Shown: positions 8,301 through 19,100 of the stretch, piece after piece | Layout: every line of letters starts with the position of its first letter | Numbering within the stretch: position 1 is the stretch's first letter | NCBI GenBank assembly: GCA_905221605.1 | Contig: CAJNDS010001236.1 | Coordinates: 673,152-737,151, forward strand | Direction: 5' to 3' | Length of the DNA stretch: 64,000 nucleotides | DNA from: Symbiodinium natans | Taxonomy: Eukaryota; Sar; Dinophyceae; Suessiales; Symbiodiniaceae | Notes under the pieces: generated by a model | Told to the model about the DNA's origin: nothing | Databases searched by the model: none | Seen by the model: the letters and a program-made list of their open reading frames with translations, nothing else | Position numbers and translations under genes: made by a program

Positions 8301-9325
8301 TGATTGTTGGCTGGTTTTTTCAGATCGCGTGGTATCAAATTGGACGCTTGGCCACGAGCTACCGAGTAACTGCCAGCCTCTGACTTTTGGAACTGCACCC
8401 TTGGGGCCCGAATCATGTTTTTTGTGTTGCGGCCTTCGGGAACCACTCCTGTTTTTTCTGCTTGGAACATCTCGTCAGCTTTTCTTGGTGGGAAAGCTAC
8501 CAAAGGCTCAACCGCGATGCCTCTTTGTGCCTTATCCCAGGTACCAACATTGAGCATCTCTTCTACGCAATGGAGCTCATGGTGACCAGTGTCCTTGTCC
8601 GAGCCTGAGCTGCCCGCGCGCCTGCACTCTGAAAAGTATCGCCGAGAGTCGTAGAGTATAGGGTTTTTGGGGGGAGGGTTTTGAGGGAGAGCCGCGGAGG
8701 TCACAAACATCTTCCAGTTCGGATGGTGGAGATGCAAGCAGCGCTCGGGCGAGCTGACCCACTGGCAAAGGCACATTGACAGTGGCGTGTGTCTTCTTAG
8801 CACGTCTCTCAGCCCTAAGCTGAGCCCTCCGACATTACGTTCCTCACAAGGTGGGATGCCGCATACTACCTGGGCGCCGCCGTCCCCATGAACATCGGGA
8901 TGCCTTTGGCAGTGGTCCTTATCTACATCGGCGAGTGGGGCAGCCCGGCCGCATTAAGAGAGTCGAGCTGCATCGAGCTGCCCTGACTGAACATGGGATC
9001 CCAAGTAGTCTAAGCAAGAGTGGTCCTGCGGGCAAGGCTACCCAGGCTCCAAGATGTGGCATTCCGGCAGCTGGATGCCGAACACCGTACACGGGGTCAC
9101 CCTCTACATCTTCAAGTGGCTCCTTGCACGCAGCGGGAATCATTGCGCCACGCTACAAACCTTGGCCTCTTTGTTAAACAACGGCTGTCAACCCCGAAAC
9201 GACCCAAAACAACCCTTGAGTCCGCTTTGCAAGGCTTGGGGTGATTTTTATGACCATCGGTGTATTGAAAGCTACGCAGCTTCACACCAAGATCATGAAG
9301 AAGCGCCTTTGCAGCGACCAGAGCC
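5312..9325 (+). CDS. Multi-exon gene, copy A (product unidentified, probably membrane protein)
   Basis: A chain of short exon candidates on the + strand: 5312-5347, 5564-5624, 6413-6518, 6751-6816, 6904-6956, 7326-7361, 7796-7827, 8541-8600, 8851-8947, 9046-9129 and 9280-9325; weaker ones are 6287-6315 and 6661-6687. Each is open and has an AG acceptor; donors are GT (several GTGAGT), GC or GA. Three successive exons near the 3' end encode hydrophobic stretches, so a membrane protein is likely. No family was recognised. Start and end of the gene are not visible; these are exon candidates, not a proven transcript. The same exons recur in copy B. Confidence 0.45.
5564..5624 (+). CDS. Exon candidate (copy A)
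   Basis: Acceptor GTCTGACAG, donor TCCG/GTCTCC. Reads IGVLPHTVAAPFGA and onward to QIEKS. Copy B equivalent is 11290-11350; copy C has an internal deletion here. Confidence 0.45.
5815..5914 (+). repeat. Interstitial telomere-like array (CCCTAAA)n
   Basis: About 14 tandem CCCTAAA units in one block; the copy B array (11531-11595) is about five units shorter. Confidence 0.95.
6413..6518 (+). CDS. Exon candidate (copy A)
   Basis: Strong acceptor: a T-rich tract ending TTTTTTTGTAG. The 106-nt exon reads EPRRDAGLKLYSCRPPP, then ITRTGDLGMANKPCP, and ends at a GC donor (ACAG/GCCGG). Copy B: 12097-12202. Confidence 0.5.
6751..6816 (+). CDS. Exon candidate (copy A)
   Basis: Acceptor TACGAAG; reads HLVKQLAAASARLSLLLL, a leucine-rich helix; apparent GA donor (TGTC/GAGAAC). 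Copy B: 12435-12500. Confidence 0.4.
6904..6956 (+). CDS. Exon candidate (copy A)
   Basis: Acceptor ACTCAAG, donor GAGCAG/GTGACT. Reads CEPLTSFAKRHTFCSEQ. Copy B: 12588-12640. Confidence 0.4.
7229..7312 (+). repeat. Degenerate CCCTAAA array upstream of an exon
   Basis: Broken CCCTAAA units end just before the acceptor of the exon at 7326. Copy B has the same at 12911-12993. Confidence 0.8.
7326..7361 (+). CDS. Exon candidate (copy A)
   Basis: Acceptor GAATGCAG, donor GCG/GTCTGC; reads QEVAERRGICAA. The stretch GTGGCCGAGCGG inside it looks like a tRNA A box but no B box or cloverleaf follows. Copy B: 13009-13044. Confidence 0.45.
7796..7827 (+). CDS. Exon candidate (copy A)
   Basis: Acceptor TCGGCAG and a consensus-like donor AGCAG/GTGAGT; reads IAIQTYLDKS. 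Copy B: 13477-13508. From 7828 to 8540 I see only weak candidates (for example 8034-8057, reading QSFAAVPE). Confidence 0.45.
8541..8600 (+). CDS. Exon candidate with hydrophobic segment (copy A)
   Basis: Acceptor TTATCCCAG; reads TNIEHLFYAMELMVTSVLV, amphipathic to hydrophobic. It may end at 8581 with a GT donor (ATG/GTGACC) or at 8600 with a GA donor. Copy B: 14222-14281. Confidence 0.45.
8851..8947 (+). CDS. Exon candidate with transmembrane-like segment (copy A)
   Basis: Acceptor CTCACAAG; reads WDAAYYLGAAVPMNIG then MPLAVVLIYIGEWGS, a convincing membrane helix. Donor probably GC near 8948; the frame stays open to a TGA at 8986. Copy B: 14532-14628. Confidence 0.5.
9046..9129 (+). CDS. 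Exon candidate with hydrophobic segment (copy A)
   Basis: Acceptor CTACCCAG; reads SKMWHSGSWMPNTVHG then VTLYIFKWLLA; GC donor (GCAC/GCAGCG). Cop­y B: 14727-14810. Confidence 0.5.
9280..9325 (+). CDS. Exon candidate (copy A)
   Basis: Acceptor CTACGCAG, donor AGCC/GTGAGT. Reads LHTKIMKKRLCSDQS, a basic segment after the hydrophobic exons, as expected on the cytosolic side of a membrane protein (inference). Copy B: 14961-15006. Confidence 0.5.
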
Positions 9326-9383
9326 GTGAGTTCAATAGGAGTCGGGGTTGCATGGTTTAGTCCTCTTTTGGGCTGTGGTAAAG

Positions 9384-9525
9384 GGTTGAGGCAGGGGCAT
9401 CAATAGGGTGCTCCTGGAAACTTGAGTTGATTCTTCTAATGGGGGTTTGCAAACCAAAACATGCCGCAAGCAAAACAACAGCAGCAGCAGCAGCGGCGGC
9501 GGCAGCGGCGGCGGCGGCAGCCACA

Positions 9526-9599
<74 letters not shown>

Positions 9600-9776
9600 A
9601 GCAACGACCACGACCACGACCACCACCGACCACCGACCACCGACCACCGACCACCGACCACCGACCACCGACCACCGACCACCGACCACCGACCACCGAC
9701 CACGACCACCAAAAGACACAAAAAAACACACACATAGCAAACGACAAGCAGCACACAGCAGCAAGCATGTGTTGCT
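9384..9776 (+). repeat. Microsatellite block at the junction of copies A and B
   Basis: Starts with CAG/CGG triplets (9478-9528), then a hexamer GGCGAC run (about 9530-9598), then a heptamer CGACCAC run (about 9624-9702) and CA-rich sequence. Its position exactly between two near-identical copies suggests a role in unequal exchange. Copy B ends in a shorter CAG/CGG run (15104-15137). Confidence 0.9.
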
Positions 9777-9877
9777 GTAGGCCCTGGTGCAACCCTCGAT
9801 TCCCCAATTGGTTTCTGTACCCCCCCCCCCCCCCCCAAACCCCCAAACAAACCTGACCCCCATGCCCCCGCTCTGCG

Positions 9878-9912
<35 letters not shown>

Positions 9913-11037
9913 GCCCCCCCCCCAATTGCAAGAAAGAGGTGGAGGAAGCTCCGCGGGAGGGACCCGCCAGCCGAGGCACGAGATTGAAAAAGAGCTTCGG
10001 AGGCTTTGCGTGTAGGGCCGTCAAGTTGTGGCCTTAGAGCCACACCTGACATCATCATGCTCTTCAGCCCTCGGCCGCCCAAACTACAACCAGCAGTATG
10101 ATAAGCCGAAGCGGCCAACACATCGAAGTACGTACCCTCACAAGCCCCAACAGATAGACCCCAATCAAGCCCTGAACCCCTACAACCCCCCCCCCGTAAG
10201 CCCTGAACAAATGCAAATCTACACCTCCATAACCCCAAGCCGGGAGAAGCGACCCAAGACACCAGAACAACTCCGCCTTGGCAGCCTGGTAGGTTGCTCC
10301 CAGCGCGTAGGTGGAGGAAGGGAGCTGCATGTGCCTTCCAGTGCAAAAAGGAATGTACGGCTTTGAGGTCTAGGGCAAGTCTGGCACTCTTTGTGTTCAG
10401 GGCTTCGAGACGACGGCGTAGGGTGGATGCCGCACTCAGGTCGGACTCCTCGACTCCAAACCCCTAAAGATCACACCTTGGCGGCCACCCAGGTTGGAGG
10501 GCTTTGTCGGCTTGCACAAGTCCGCCAAGTGCAGCGCGACAGAAAATGATTTTTTTGTTGTGGGAGGGGCTGTGTCTACCTCGCTCCTGCATCTGGCTGA
10601 GACGGATTTAGGTTCTAGGTCCAGTCGATCTGCTATGGGGAAGAGGTAGGCGCCCTCCTACCGAGATGCGCCTGGCGCGTGTACAGATTTGGCTCGATGC
10701 CCTCGGTGCCTCGTGAGGATTTTGTCGGCCTGGAACAAGTCCTCACCAGGCACACGTCCTAGATTCACTGTGACACCCTGGCTCTCAGCAACGGCAGCAC
10801 AAGGACCCTTTTTTTCGTCCCTTTGCTGTGAAAATCTGAAAACAGATCCACTGCGCACTGCGAACTCCTTACTCAGAGCCGGGGAGGAGACCTGGTTGGG
10901 CATGGCTGGAGAACCAGCCCGCCCTTTGGAAGACAATTTTCTGTAGCTTCGGGCTGTTTGCCAAGCTTGCTGGAGAGGCTATACTGTGGCTATACGGTTC
11001 ATAGTGTCATGGCTTATACGCGTAGGCGCTTGCGCAG

Positions 11038-14000
11038 CTATCTGCGGCTGACGTTTCAGTACCGAGACAGCAGGCTCAGTGATCTGATGGTCTTCCAAGA
11101 CCGGTCCAGGACCAATTTCACGCACTAAACAGTGAGAAAGGAATCGTGCTGAGTGGTGGTCCTGGGCAGTGTTGGGCATGGACCGTCAGTGAGTATGTCT
11201 GCTGCTCCGGATCTGTTCGCCTCGCCACAGGTGCAGTCAAGCAGATGCAGCTTCGCAAACAGCTTGATGCTGGCATTTTTGTCTGACAGATTGGCGTTTT
11301 GCCGCACACGGTGGCAGCACCTTTCGGCGCAGCGCAAATTGAGAAATCCGGTCTCCGAAAACGAGCGTTTGGAGGGTCTAGGGTTTGAGGTGGTTCGGGG
11401 CTCAGAGACTAGGATCTGCTTGGGATTCTCGGCAATGTCCTGTGTCAACCATTCCTGTGCTCACCCCCGTGAGCCTGAAAGACTCCGTAAAAAAGGCAAA
11501 CTCTCAGCTCCCACCGTCTCCAAGCCCCACACCCTAAACCCTAAACCCTAAACCCTAAACCCTAAACCCTAAACCCTAAACCCTAAACCCTAACCCACCA
11601 TCTAAAGCTGCCCGGAAGGCCTGAGCTCCTGCTCTCGGAACCATGGTGGCGCCTTGAAGGGCTTGGGGTTAGCAGCGCCTGCAAGTTATGGCGGCATTCG
11701 ATATGCATAGGTACTATGCTGAGTTGCTAAATCATGTGTAGATATGTAGGGCTGAGACGGGAGTTTGTCGTTTGTTGGGCTGCACTATGCGCCACGAAAC
11801 GGGTGCCACGAAAGGGGAGTCCAACCCTTGGGGTGAGAGAACACCGGAGAGCCAACGCAAACAGCCGCCCATGCAACAGCTCTCAATTATAGACATCTCT
11901 TGGCAAACTGCGGTGAAGCCCCCAAAGTCTTCCGAACCTGACTGCGAAGTCGCCGTCCGCAAGCTGCAAGCACCAGTTCCTCGACACCTTCGCGCACGGG
12001 AGTAAAGCTGTAGGATGTAGGCTGAGGTAGGGATCAAGGACACTGTATAGGGGGATCTAAGCTGCTTCGGGAGCCCGCTGCGGCCTTTTTTTGTAGGAAC
12101 CGCGGCGCGATGCTGGGCTCAAGTTGTATAGCTGTCGCCCGCCTCCTCGTGCCATCACGAGAACCGGAGATCTCGGAATGGCGAACAAACCGTGCCCAAC
12201 AGGCCGGTTCCCAAGACCTTTGCAGTGTAGAAGTCTACTAAGTTGGGATTCCTGAGCAGGGCCAGCACTGGAAATCAGTAAAGAGCTTGTGTAGAGCCAG
12301 TAGTAGCTTGACAATCGTAGCAGATCATAAGATTCGACAGCTCGAGGTTGTCGAAGCTGCCAGGGACGCTTGACATGGATACGAAGCCGTAACACTTATG
12401 CGCGTGACGTGGATGTGCAGTCACATGTACGAAGGTTGCCAGCATCTAGTCAAGCAACTTGCTGCTGCGAGCGCGAGACTGAGCCTACTGCTCCTCTGTC
12501 GAGAACCTACCGCCTCCCAGCGATGCCAAGGTCACCAGCCCCAAGCCCCTGATGAACTCAAGCATCTGGCACCTCCCACAACTCAAGCCTGCGAGCCCTG
12601 GACAAGCTTCGCTAAGAGACACACCTTCTGTAGTGAGCAGGTGACTGAGGAATCGAGGCGCCACCGAAAGGTGGCGCAGCTGACGCCCCCGAGGCTTGGC
12701 AGCTCCGAGCATATTTGGCTTGTAATGTATAATGTCGATTGCAGGCTTTGGGGTTGACTCGATGTGTTGTCTCTGCCGTGTGGCTGGTGGTGGTTGGTGG
12801 GGATTGAGCTGGCAGTCGCAAAGTTGTGGTGTGTGGTGGTCGCGATTGGCTGTGCGGCTGGGGGCTGTCGTGTCAAGAACACGAGTTTGCAACGCTTCTA
12901 TCTCATGGCTTATAACTTATAACCCTAAACCCTCAATAGGCCTAAACCCTAAACAACCCTAACCGGTGAACAACCTTATACCCTAAACCCCCCAAGAGTT
13001 GAATGCAGCAGGAGGTGGCCGAGCGGCGAGGGATCTGCGCAGCGGTCTGCTCGCCTCTTCCTTGCATTCATAGCCCCTAAACCCGCGCACACGCAACCAC
13101 AAAAAAAAGAAACATCTAAATCTATACAAGTATATACATATACATATATATATACACACGTATAATCATGCCATACAAACATATGCTCGCTTCCTCCCAT
13201 GATCCACAGCTGTCGCATGGTTGCAAGATGTTGCACATCAGAGCGACTAAGAGGGCCTTTGATATTCAGAACCCTTGTTTGTATAAACACAAGAAGTTCG
13301 CTTGATCTTCATAAGGGGCAAAATCCTTTCTGTTGCAAGGAGTATTCTGCGGCGAGTTGGTCATACTTGAACTGCTACGATGCATCTTTTGGACACTGAC
13401 CTCATGGACATGCGTGTTTGAATGCCTAAAGGAGCTGGATCTCAGACAAGGAAATATGTGAACCATGCATCGGCAGATTGCTATCCAAACTTACTTGGAT
13501 AAGAGCAGGTGAGTCAGCGAATGTTGAAAAATCACATGTTGTGCAGGACTCTGACACTAGTGTGCTATGCATGCCCTTTGCGCTTCCAAAAAACCCTGCT
13601 ACCCGAACCGTCAGGAGCCTTGCAACGTGGGTTTTCTGGCCTCCGGGCCCTAAAGCCTAGACTAAACCCTTCAGCTTAACCGAAAAGGTAGCTCGGAAAC
13701 CCTCTGGTCTCCCCAAAGCAAAGCTTTGCTGCGGTCCCTGAGGCTGGTCATGTCCATCCCGACCCTCGTGGGTACCTGCGCACGATTTGGCACAGGGCAA
13801 GACACCCCAAATCCGGTGTCTTTGTGTTTCAACCCCTTTTTTGTCGCTCTGCAGCCAAAGGCTCCAAAAACTCAGTAAACCCTCAACCCTTTTCGTCCTC
13901 AACCTTAAAACGGAAACACTTCATCCCCGGACCGCCGCCCACATCTGCCATCTGCAATCCGAGGTACCTGATGTTGGCCCCTGATTGTTGGCTGGTTTTT

Positions 14001-15006
14001 TCAGATCGCGTGGTATCAAATTGGACGCTTGGCCACGAGCTACCGAGTAACTGCCAGCCTCTGACTTTTGGAACTGCACCCTTGGGGCCCGAATCATGTT
14101 TTTTGTGTTGCGGCCTTCGGGAACCACTCCTGTTTTTTCTGCTTGGAACATCTCGTCAGCTTTTCTTGGTGGGAAAGCTACCAAAGGCTCAACCGCGATG
14201 CCTCTTTGTGCCTTATCCCAGGTACCAACATTGAGCATCTCTTCTACGCAATGGAGCTCATGGTGACCAGTGTCCTTGTCCGAGCCTGAGCTGCCCGCGC
14301 GCCTGCACTCTGAAAAGTATCGCCGAGAGTCGTAGAGTATAGGGTTTTTGGGGGGAGGGTTTTGAGGGAGAGCCGCGGAGGTCACAAACATCTTCCAGTT
14401 CGGATGGTGGAGATGCAAGCAGCGCTCGGGCGAGCTGACCCACTGGCAAAGGCACATTGACAGTGGCGTGTGTCTTCTTAGCACGTCTCTCAGCCCTAAG
14501 CTGAGCCCTCCGACATTACGTTCCTCACAAGGTGGGATGCCGCATACTACCTGGGCGCCGCCGTCCCCATGAACATCGGGATGCCTTTGGCAGTGGTCCT
14601 TATCTACATCGGCGAGTGGGGCAGCCCGGCCGCATTAAGAGAGTCGAGCTGCATCGAGCTGCCCTGACTGAACATGGGATCCCAAGTAGTCTAAGCAAGC
14701 GTGGTCCTGCGGGCAAGGCTACCCAGGCTCCAAGATGTGGCATTCCGGCAGCTGGATGCCGAACACCGTACACGGGGTCACCCTCTACATCTTCAAGTGG
14801 CTCCTTGCACGCAGCGGGAATCATTGCGCCACGCTACAAACCTTGGCCTCTTTGTTAAACAACGGCTGTCAACCCCGAAACGACCCAAAACAACCCTTGA
14901 GTCCGCTTTGCAAGGCTTGGGGTGATTTTTATGACCATCGGTGTATTGAAAGCTACGCAGCTTCACACCAAGATCATGAAGAAGCGCCTTTGCAGCGACC
15001 AGAGCC
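11038..15006 (+). CDS. Multi-exon gene, copy B (product unidentified)
   Basis: Exon candidates matching copy A: 11038-11073, 11290-11350, 12097-12202, 12435-12500, 12588-12640, 13009-13044, 13477-13508, 14222-14281, 14532-14628, 14727-14810 and 14961-15006. Splice sites and open frames are all preserved, so copies A and B are either two paralogous genes in tandem or duplicated exon blocks of one gene. Confidence 0.45.
11531..11595 (+). repeat. Interstitial telomere-like array (CCCTAAA)n
   Basis: Copy B counterpart of the array at 5815-5914, about nine units. Confidence 0.95.
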
Positions 15007-15209
15007 GTGAGTTCAATAGGAGTCGGGGTTGCATGGTTTAGTCCTCTTTTGGGCTGTGGTAAAGGGTTGAGGCATGCAAACCAAAACATGCCGCAAGCAA
15101 AACAGCAGCAGCAGCAGCGGCAGCAGCGGCAGCAGAAGCAACATCACATCAACAGCATACAACAAGAAGCAAAATTGTTCTACTTCGAACATCCCCATCT
15201 TAGGGATTT

Positions 15210-15335
15210 GGGGGTTGGGCATTTCAGGGAGTCTATGGGGTTGGGCCTCTCGGGTTGGGCACTCCAGGAGTCTCTGGGATTGGGCACTCCAGGGAGTCTC
15301 TGGGTTGGGCACTCCAGGGAGTCTCTAGGAGTAGA
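15210..15335 (+). repeat. Minisatellite, unit about 27 bp
   Basis: Four to five imperfect copies of GGGTTGGGCACTCCAGGGAG plus a few bases. It occupies the unique spacer between copies B and C. I see no exon from 15075 to 16096; the rest is copy C sequence with C runs (15437-15475 and 15788-15817). Confidence 0.8.
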
Positions 15336-15785
15336 CCGGGCGAGGAGAAGAGTTGAGTTTAAACTCCAACAACCCCACACCGAAGGTGGGAAACAAACAT
15401 GTACAACACATTCCCTAATTTTGGTTTCTGCAAGCACCCCCCCCCCCCCCCAAATAACTTGACCCCCCCCCCCCCCAACACACCCCGCTCTGCCCGCATC
15501 CCCCCAAAGCCCCCCTCCTGAGGTGGAGGAAGCTCCGCGGGAGGGACCCGCCAGCCGAGGCACGAGACTGAAAAAGAGCTTCGGAGGCCTTCAAGTTGTG
15601 GCCTTGAGCCATACGACAAGCCCGAAGTTTTCAGCCGGAAACCCCCTAAACCAAGAGCCACACCTGAGATCATCATGTTCTTCGGCCATCGCCCCCATTG
15701 TAAGCCAAAGCGGCCAACACCTCGAAAGTGCGTAGGACCCTCACAATCCCCAACAAACACTGTCGACCCCCAATTAGGCCCTGAG

Positions 15786-15818
<33 letters not shown>

Positions 15819-16096
15819 TAAGCCCCAAATTACCCATCAAAATCTACACCTCCATAAACCCCAAGCCCGGAGAAGCGACACCAGAACAACCCCGCCTTGG
15901 CAGCCTGGGTAGGTTCTTCCCGGTGCATAGGTGGAGGAAGGGAGCTGCATGTGCCTCTTAGTGCAAAAAGGATTTAAGGCTTTGAGGGTTTGAAGTTGCG
16001 GATGTTGGGCTCATCTAGGGCAAGTCTGGAACCCTTTGTGTTCAGGGCTTCGAGACGGAAGGCTTAGGGTACGGGGTTTACGCTTGAGGGCTTAAG

Positions 16097-16151
16097 AGCG
16101 ACGCAAGCCTTTCTGAACTTTCTCCAAGTCCTTCCACGTCTTTCGAGAATG
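16097..16151 (+). CDS. Exon candidate
   Basis: Acceptor CTTAAG, donor AATG/GTTTCA; reads SDASLSELSPSPSTSFEN. Lies in the segment of copy C that copies A and B lack. Confidence 0.45.
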
Positions 16152-19100
16152 GTTTCAACTTGTAGAGTTTCATTATGCCTTATACTCAATAGATTACTGC
16201 AGATAGCGACGGTTTTGCAAACAGCCATGCTTGCAATGCCTGCAATCGGGTGGCCTGTTGACAAGAGTCTTAGGATTCAGCGCTACAAGTGAAATGTAGT
16301 TCATTGTTGGGCGTATTTTGCCCCCATGCCTGTCCTTAAAGGCCTGGGGATTGAAGCAGAGCTGTGTGTAAGGTAAGTACTTCACCCTCCTTATGCACCC
16401 TCCTGCCAGATCCCACCTGGAGTTCCAGGTTTGTGGTTCTCTGTTGATGCTCGTTTACATTGGGATGGATGCCACACTCAGGTCGGACTCCTCGACTCCA
16501 AACCCCTAAAAACACACCTTGGCGGCCACCCAGGTTGGAGGGCTTTGTCGGCTTGACAAGTCCGCCACGAGCAGCGCGACAGAAAACGGATTGTTTGTTG
16601 ATGGGTGGGGGGCCGTGTCTTCCTCGATCTTGCATCTGGATGAGAAAGATTCTGGTTCTAGGTCCAGTCGATCTGCTATGGGGAAGAGGTAGGCGCCCTC
16701 CTACCGAGATGCGCCTGGCGCGTGTACAGATTTGGCTCGATGCCCTCGGTGCCTCGTGAGGATTTTGTCGGCCTGGAACAAGTCCTCACCAGGCACACGT
16801 CCTAGATTCACTGTGCACCCTGGCTCTCAGCAACGGCAGCACAAGGACCCTTTTTTCGTCCCTTTGTTATGAAAACTCTGAAAACAGATCCACTGCGCAC
16901 TGCGAACTCCTTACTCAGAGCCGGGGAGGAGACCTGGTTGGGCATGGCTGGAGAACCAGCCCGCCCTTTGGAAGACAATTTTCTGTAGCTTCGGGCTGTT
17001 TGCGAAGCTTGCTGGAGAGGCTACACGGTTCATAGTTTCATGGCTTATTCGCTTAGGCGCTTGCGCAGCTATCTGCGGCTGACGTTTCAGTACCGAGACA
17101 GCAGAATCAGTGATCTGACGGTCTTCCAAGACCAGTCCAGGACTAATTTCACAAACTAAACATTGAGAAAGGAATCATGCTGAGTGGTGGTCCTGGGCAG
17201 TGTTGGGCATGGACCGTCAGTGAGTATGTCTGCTGCTCCGGATCTGATCGCCTCGCCACAGGTGCAGCCAAGCAGATGCAGCTTCGCAAACAGCTTGACG
17301 CTGGCATTTTTGTCTGACAGATTGGTGTCTTGCCGCACACGGTGGCAGCACCTTTCGACGCAAGAAATCCGGTCTCCGAAAACGAGCGTCCGAGGGTTTA
17401 GGGTTTCAGGTTGGTGGTTTAGGGCTCAGAGTTTAGGATGTCCCGTGTCCACCATTCCTTTGCTCACCCCCTTGAGCTCCACAAAATCCAAACTCAACTC
17501 CCGCCTACTCCAAGCCGCGGCATCCAGAGCCACCCCGAAGGGCTAGCAGTTCTACAGCCTTGTAGCCCTGAGCTGAACACTAGTCTTCTGCCGAGTTCGT
17601 CATCGGAGAGCCTGCACGGTCAGATTCGTATGAACCCAGCTGTGCAACCCAACAGCCAGCAAGACAACGATGATAAACCCTAAACCCTAAACCCTAAACC
17701 CTAAGTTTCGTTCCGTTCCGGCGTTTCGTTCCGAGGGCTCCGGGGCGGTAAATGGCCCCCGCCCCTAGAGATAGAAATCCAACCCTTCGGCTCTTGGGAA
17801 TAGTATCATCCCTGAAAAACGGGTTTCTGGTCTTCAATCTCGCAGATTCACTTGAAAACCGGTTTCTGATCTTCAATCTCGCAAATTCACTGGCGACATG
17901 CATCCATGTCTTGCGCCGCGTTGTTGTATGTAGTTCCCCAGGCGCAAAGAACGCCGAACCTAGCATGCGCCAGGTTTAGAGGCAGAACTTCAGGAGCTTG
18001 AGGCTTCAAGCAAGCAGCGACTTATCTACAGCTCTCCAGTACTTGGGGTGCAAGCGCGCGCTTCTCCTCCCTACAGCCCGAAATCCGACTACCCTGAACC
18101 CGAAATATAAACTCTCCCAAGCCCCCTCTCAACTGTGATCCTAGATCTCATGGCGTCCCATGGATGGCGCGTAGATGTTTGCCTTCGACGAGCTGGACGA
18201 GCAGGCGGGTTGGGGGGGGGGGGGGGGGGCGTGATGTCTTGGCCAGACGCAGCAACCCAAGTCTGAGGGCCCCAGAGCACACGCGTAGCCTTGGCTACCA
18301 TTTGCTTCCGGAATCTTACGAACCCCAAAAAACACAAGCTAATATTTCCCTAGATTACCCTTAGAAGGAACAGTCTTTTGTGTGTGGTTTTTTTTTTTTT
18401 GGGGGGGGGGGGTTCTTAAGCAAGTAGTAGTTGAGCATTCAACGGACTTTGTCTCTCACGTGGGAGAGTTTGGGTTGGCTGCCCCGACCCCTTCTAAACC
18501 GAAGCCTATCCCTAAACACCCACTTCCCAGACGCGACTCCAAGGGCCGTTGGGGTAACAGGGTTCCAGTTTGAGGTTTGACAGTCTTTGGGATGTTTTTT
18601 GACCTAAAGCCTGAAGCAGACACCACATGAACGTCAACTCACCCGCAGAAACTCCTGAAAGCTCGGAACCCTAAACCCTAAACCCTAAACCCTAAACCCT
18701 AAACCCAAGCTCTCACGCGTCTCTTGGTTCCCATACCTCAATCCTCGAAAGCCAGTAGCCCCGCAACCCCACCACCCTGAACATCTTGCAAGTGGAGGAG
18801 GCGGCGGCTGTCGAGCGCGATGCGGAGGCCTGTTGTTTTGTTTATGATTAGTAGTATTATTATTAGTAGTATTATTATTAGTAGTATTATTAGTAGTAGT
18901 ATTATCAGTAGTAGTATTATTATTAGTAGTATTATCATTACTTATTTATTCTTATTTTGTTTTTGTTCTTTTTTTTTGGCGGGGGGGGGGGGGGGTTCGT
19001 GGTCTACGGTTTCAGCACTTGCGGGTTCGAAGTGGAGCTCGACTCCAGGGAGGTCAAGAAGTCATGAACCCCAGCGTTTAGTCGAAGTTTCCGAGTCCAG

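Larger units (their letters stand above)
4054..9383 (+). repeat. Tandem segmental duplication, copy A
   Basis: The sequence from GGCCCTGGTGCAACC (4063) to AAAGGGTTGAGGCA (about 9383) is repeated almost base for base from 9779 to 15074. Differences seen are scattered single bases, homopolymer lengths and the size of the telomere-like array. Element 1 is inserted at its left edge. Confidence 0.9.
9779..15074 (+). repeat. Tandem segmental duplication, copy B
   Basis: Near-identical to 4065-9383 throughout, including both poly-C tracts, the telomere-like arrays and every exon candidate. Near identity over 5.3 kb of mostly non-coding sequence means a recent duplication or continuing gene conversion. 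An assembly duplication is the alternative. Confidence 0.9.
15400..17440 (+). repeat. Partial, diverged third copy (C) of the duplicated unit
   Basis: Matches the first 1.6 kb of the unit (GAGGTGGAGGAAGCTCC at 15522 through the exon region near 17360) with many substitutions and indels. It contains an extra 16020-16440 segment absent from A and B, and breaks off near 17440. Confidence 0.8.

Noticed and set aside
8240-8803. 187-residue minus-strand open frame, repeated at 13921-14484
   Set aside because: Kept only because the whole unit is duplicated; no motif, and it lies opposite plus-strand exon candidates.
9332-10346. Long minus-strand open frames rich in Gly, Val, Ala or Arg
   Set aside because: Produced by poly-C and GGCGAC/CGACCAC microsatellites; all frames are open and low-complexity.
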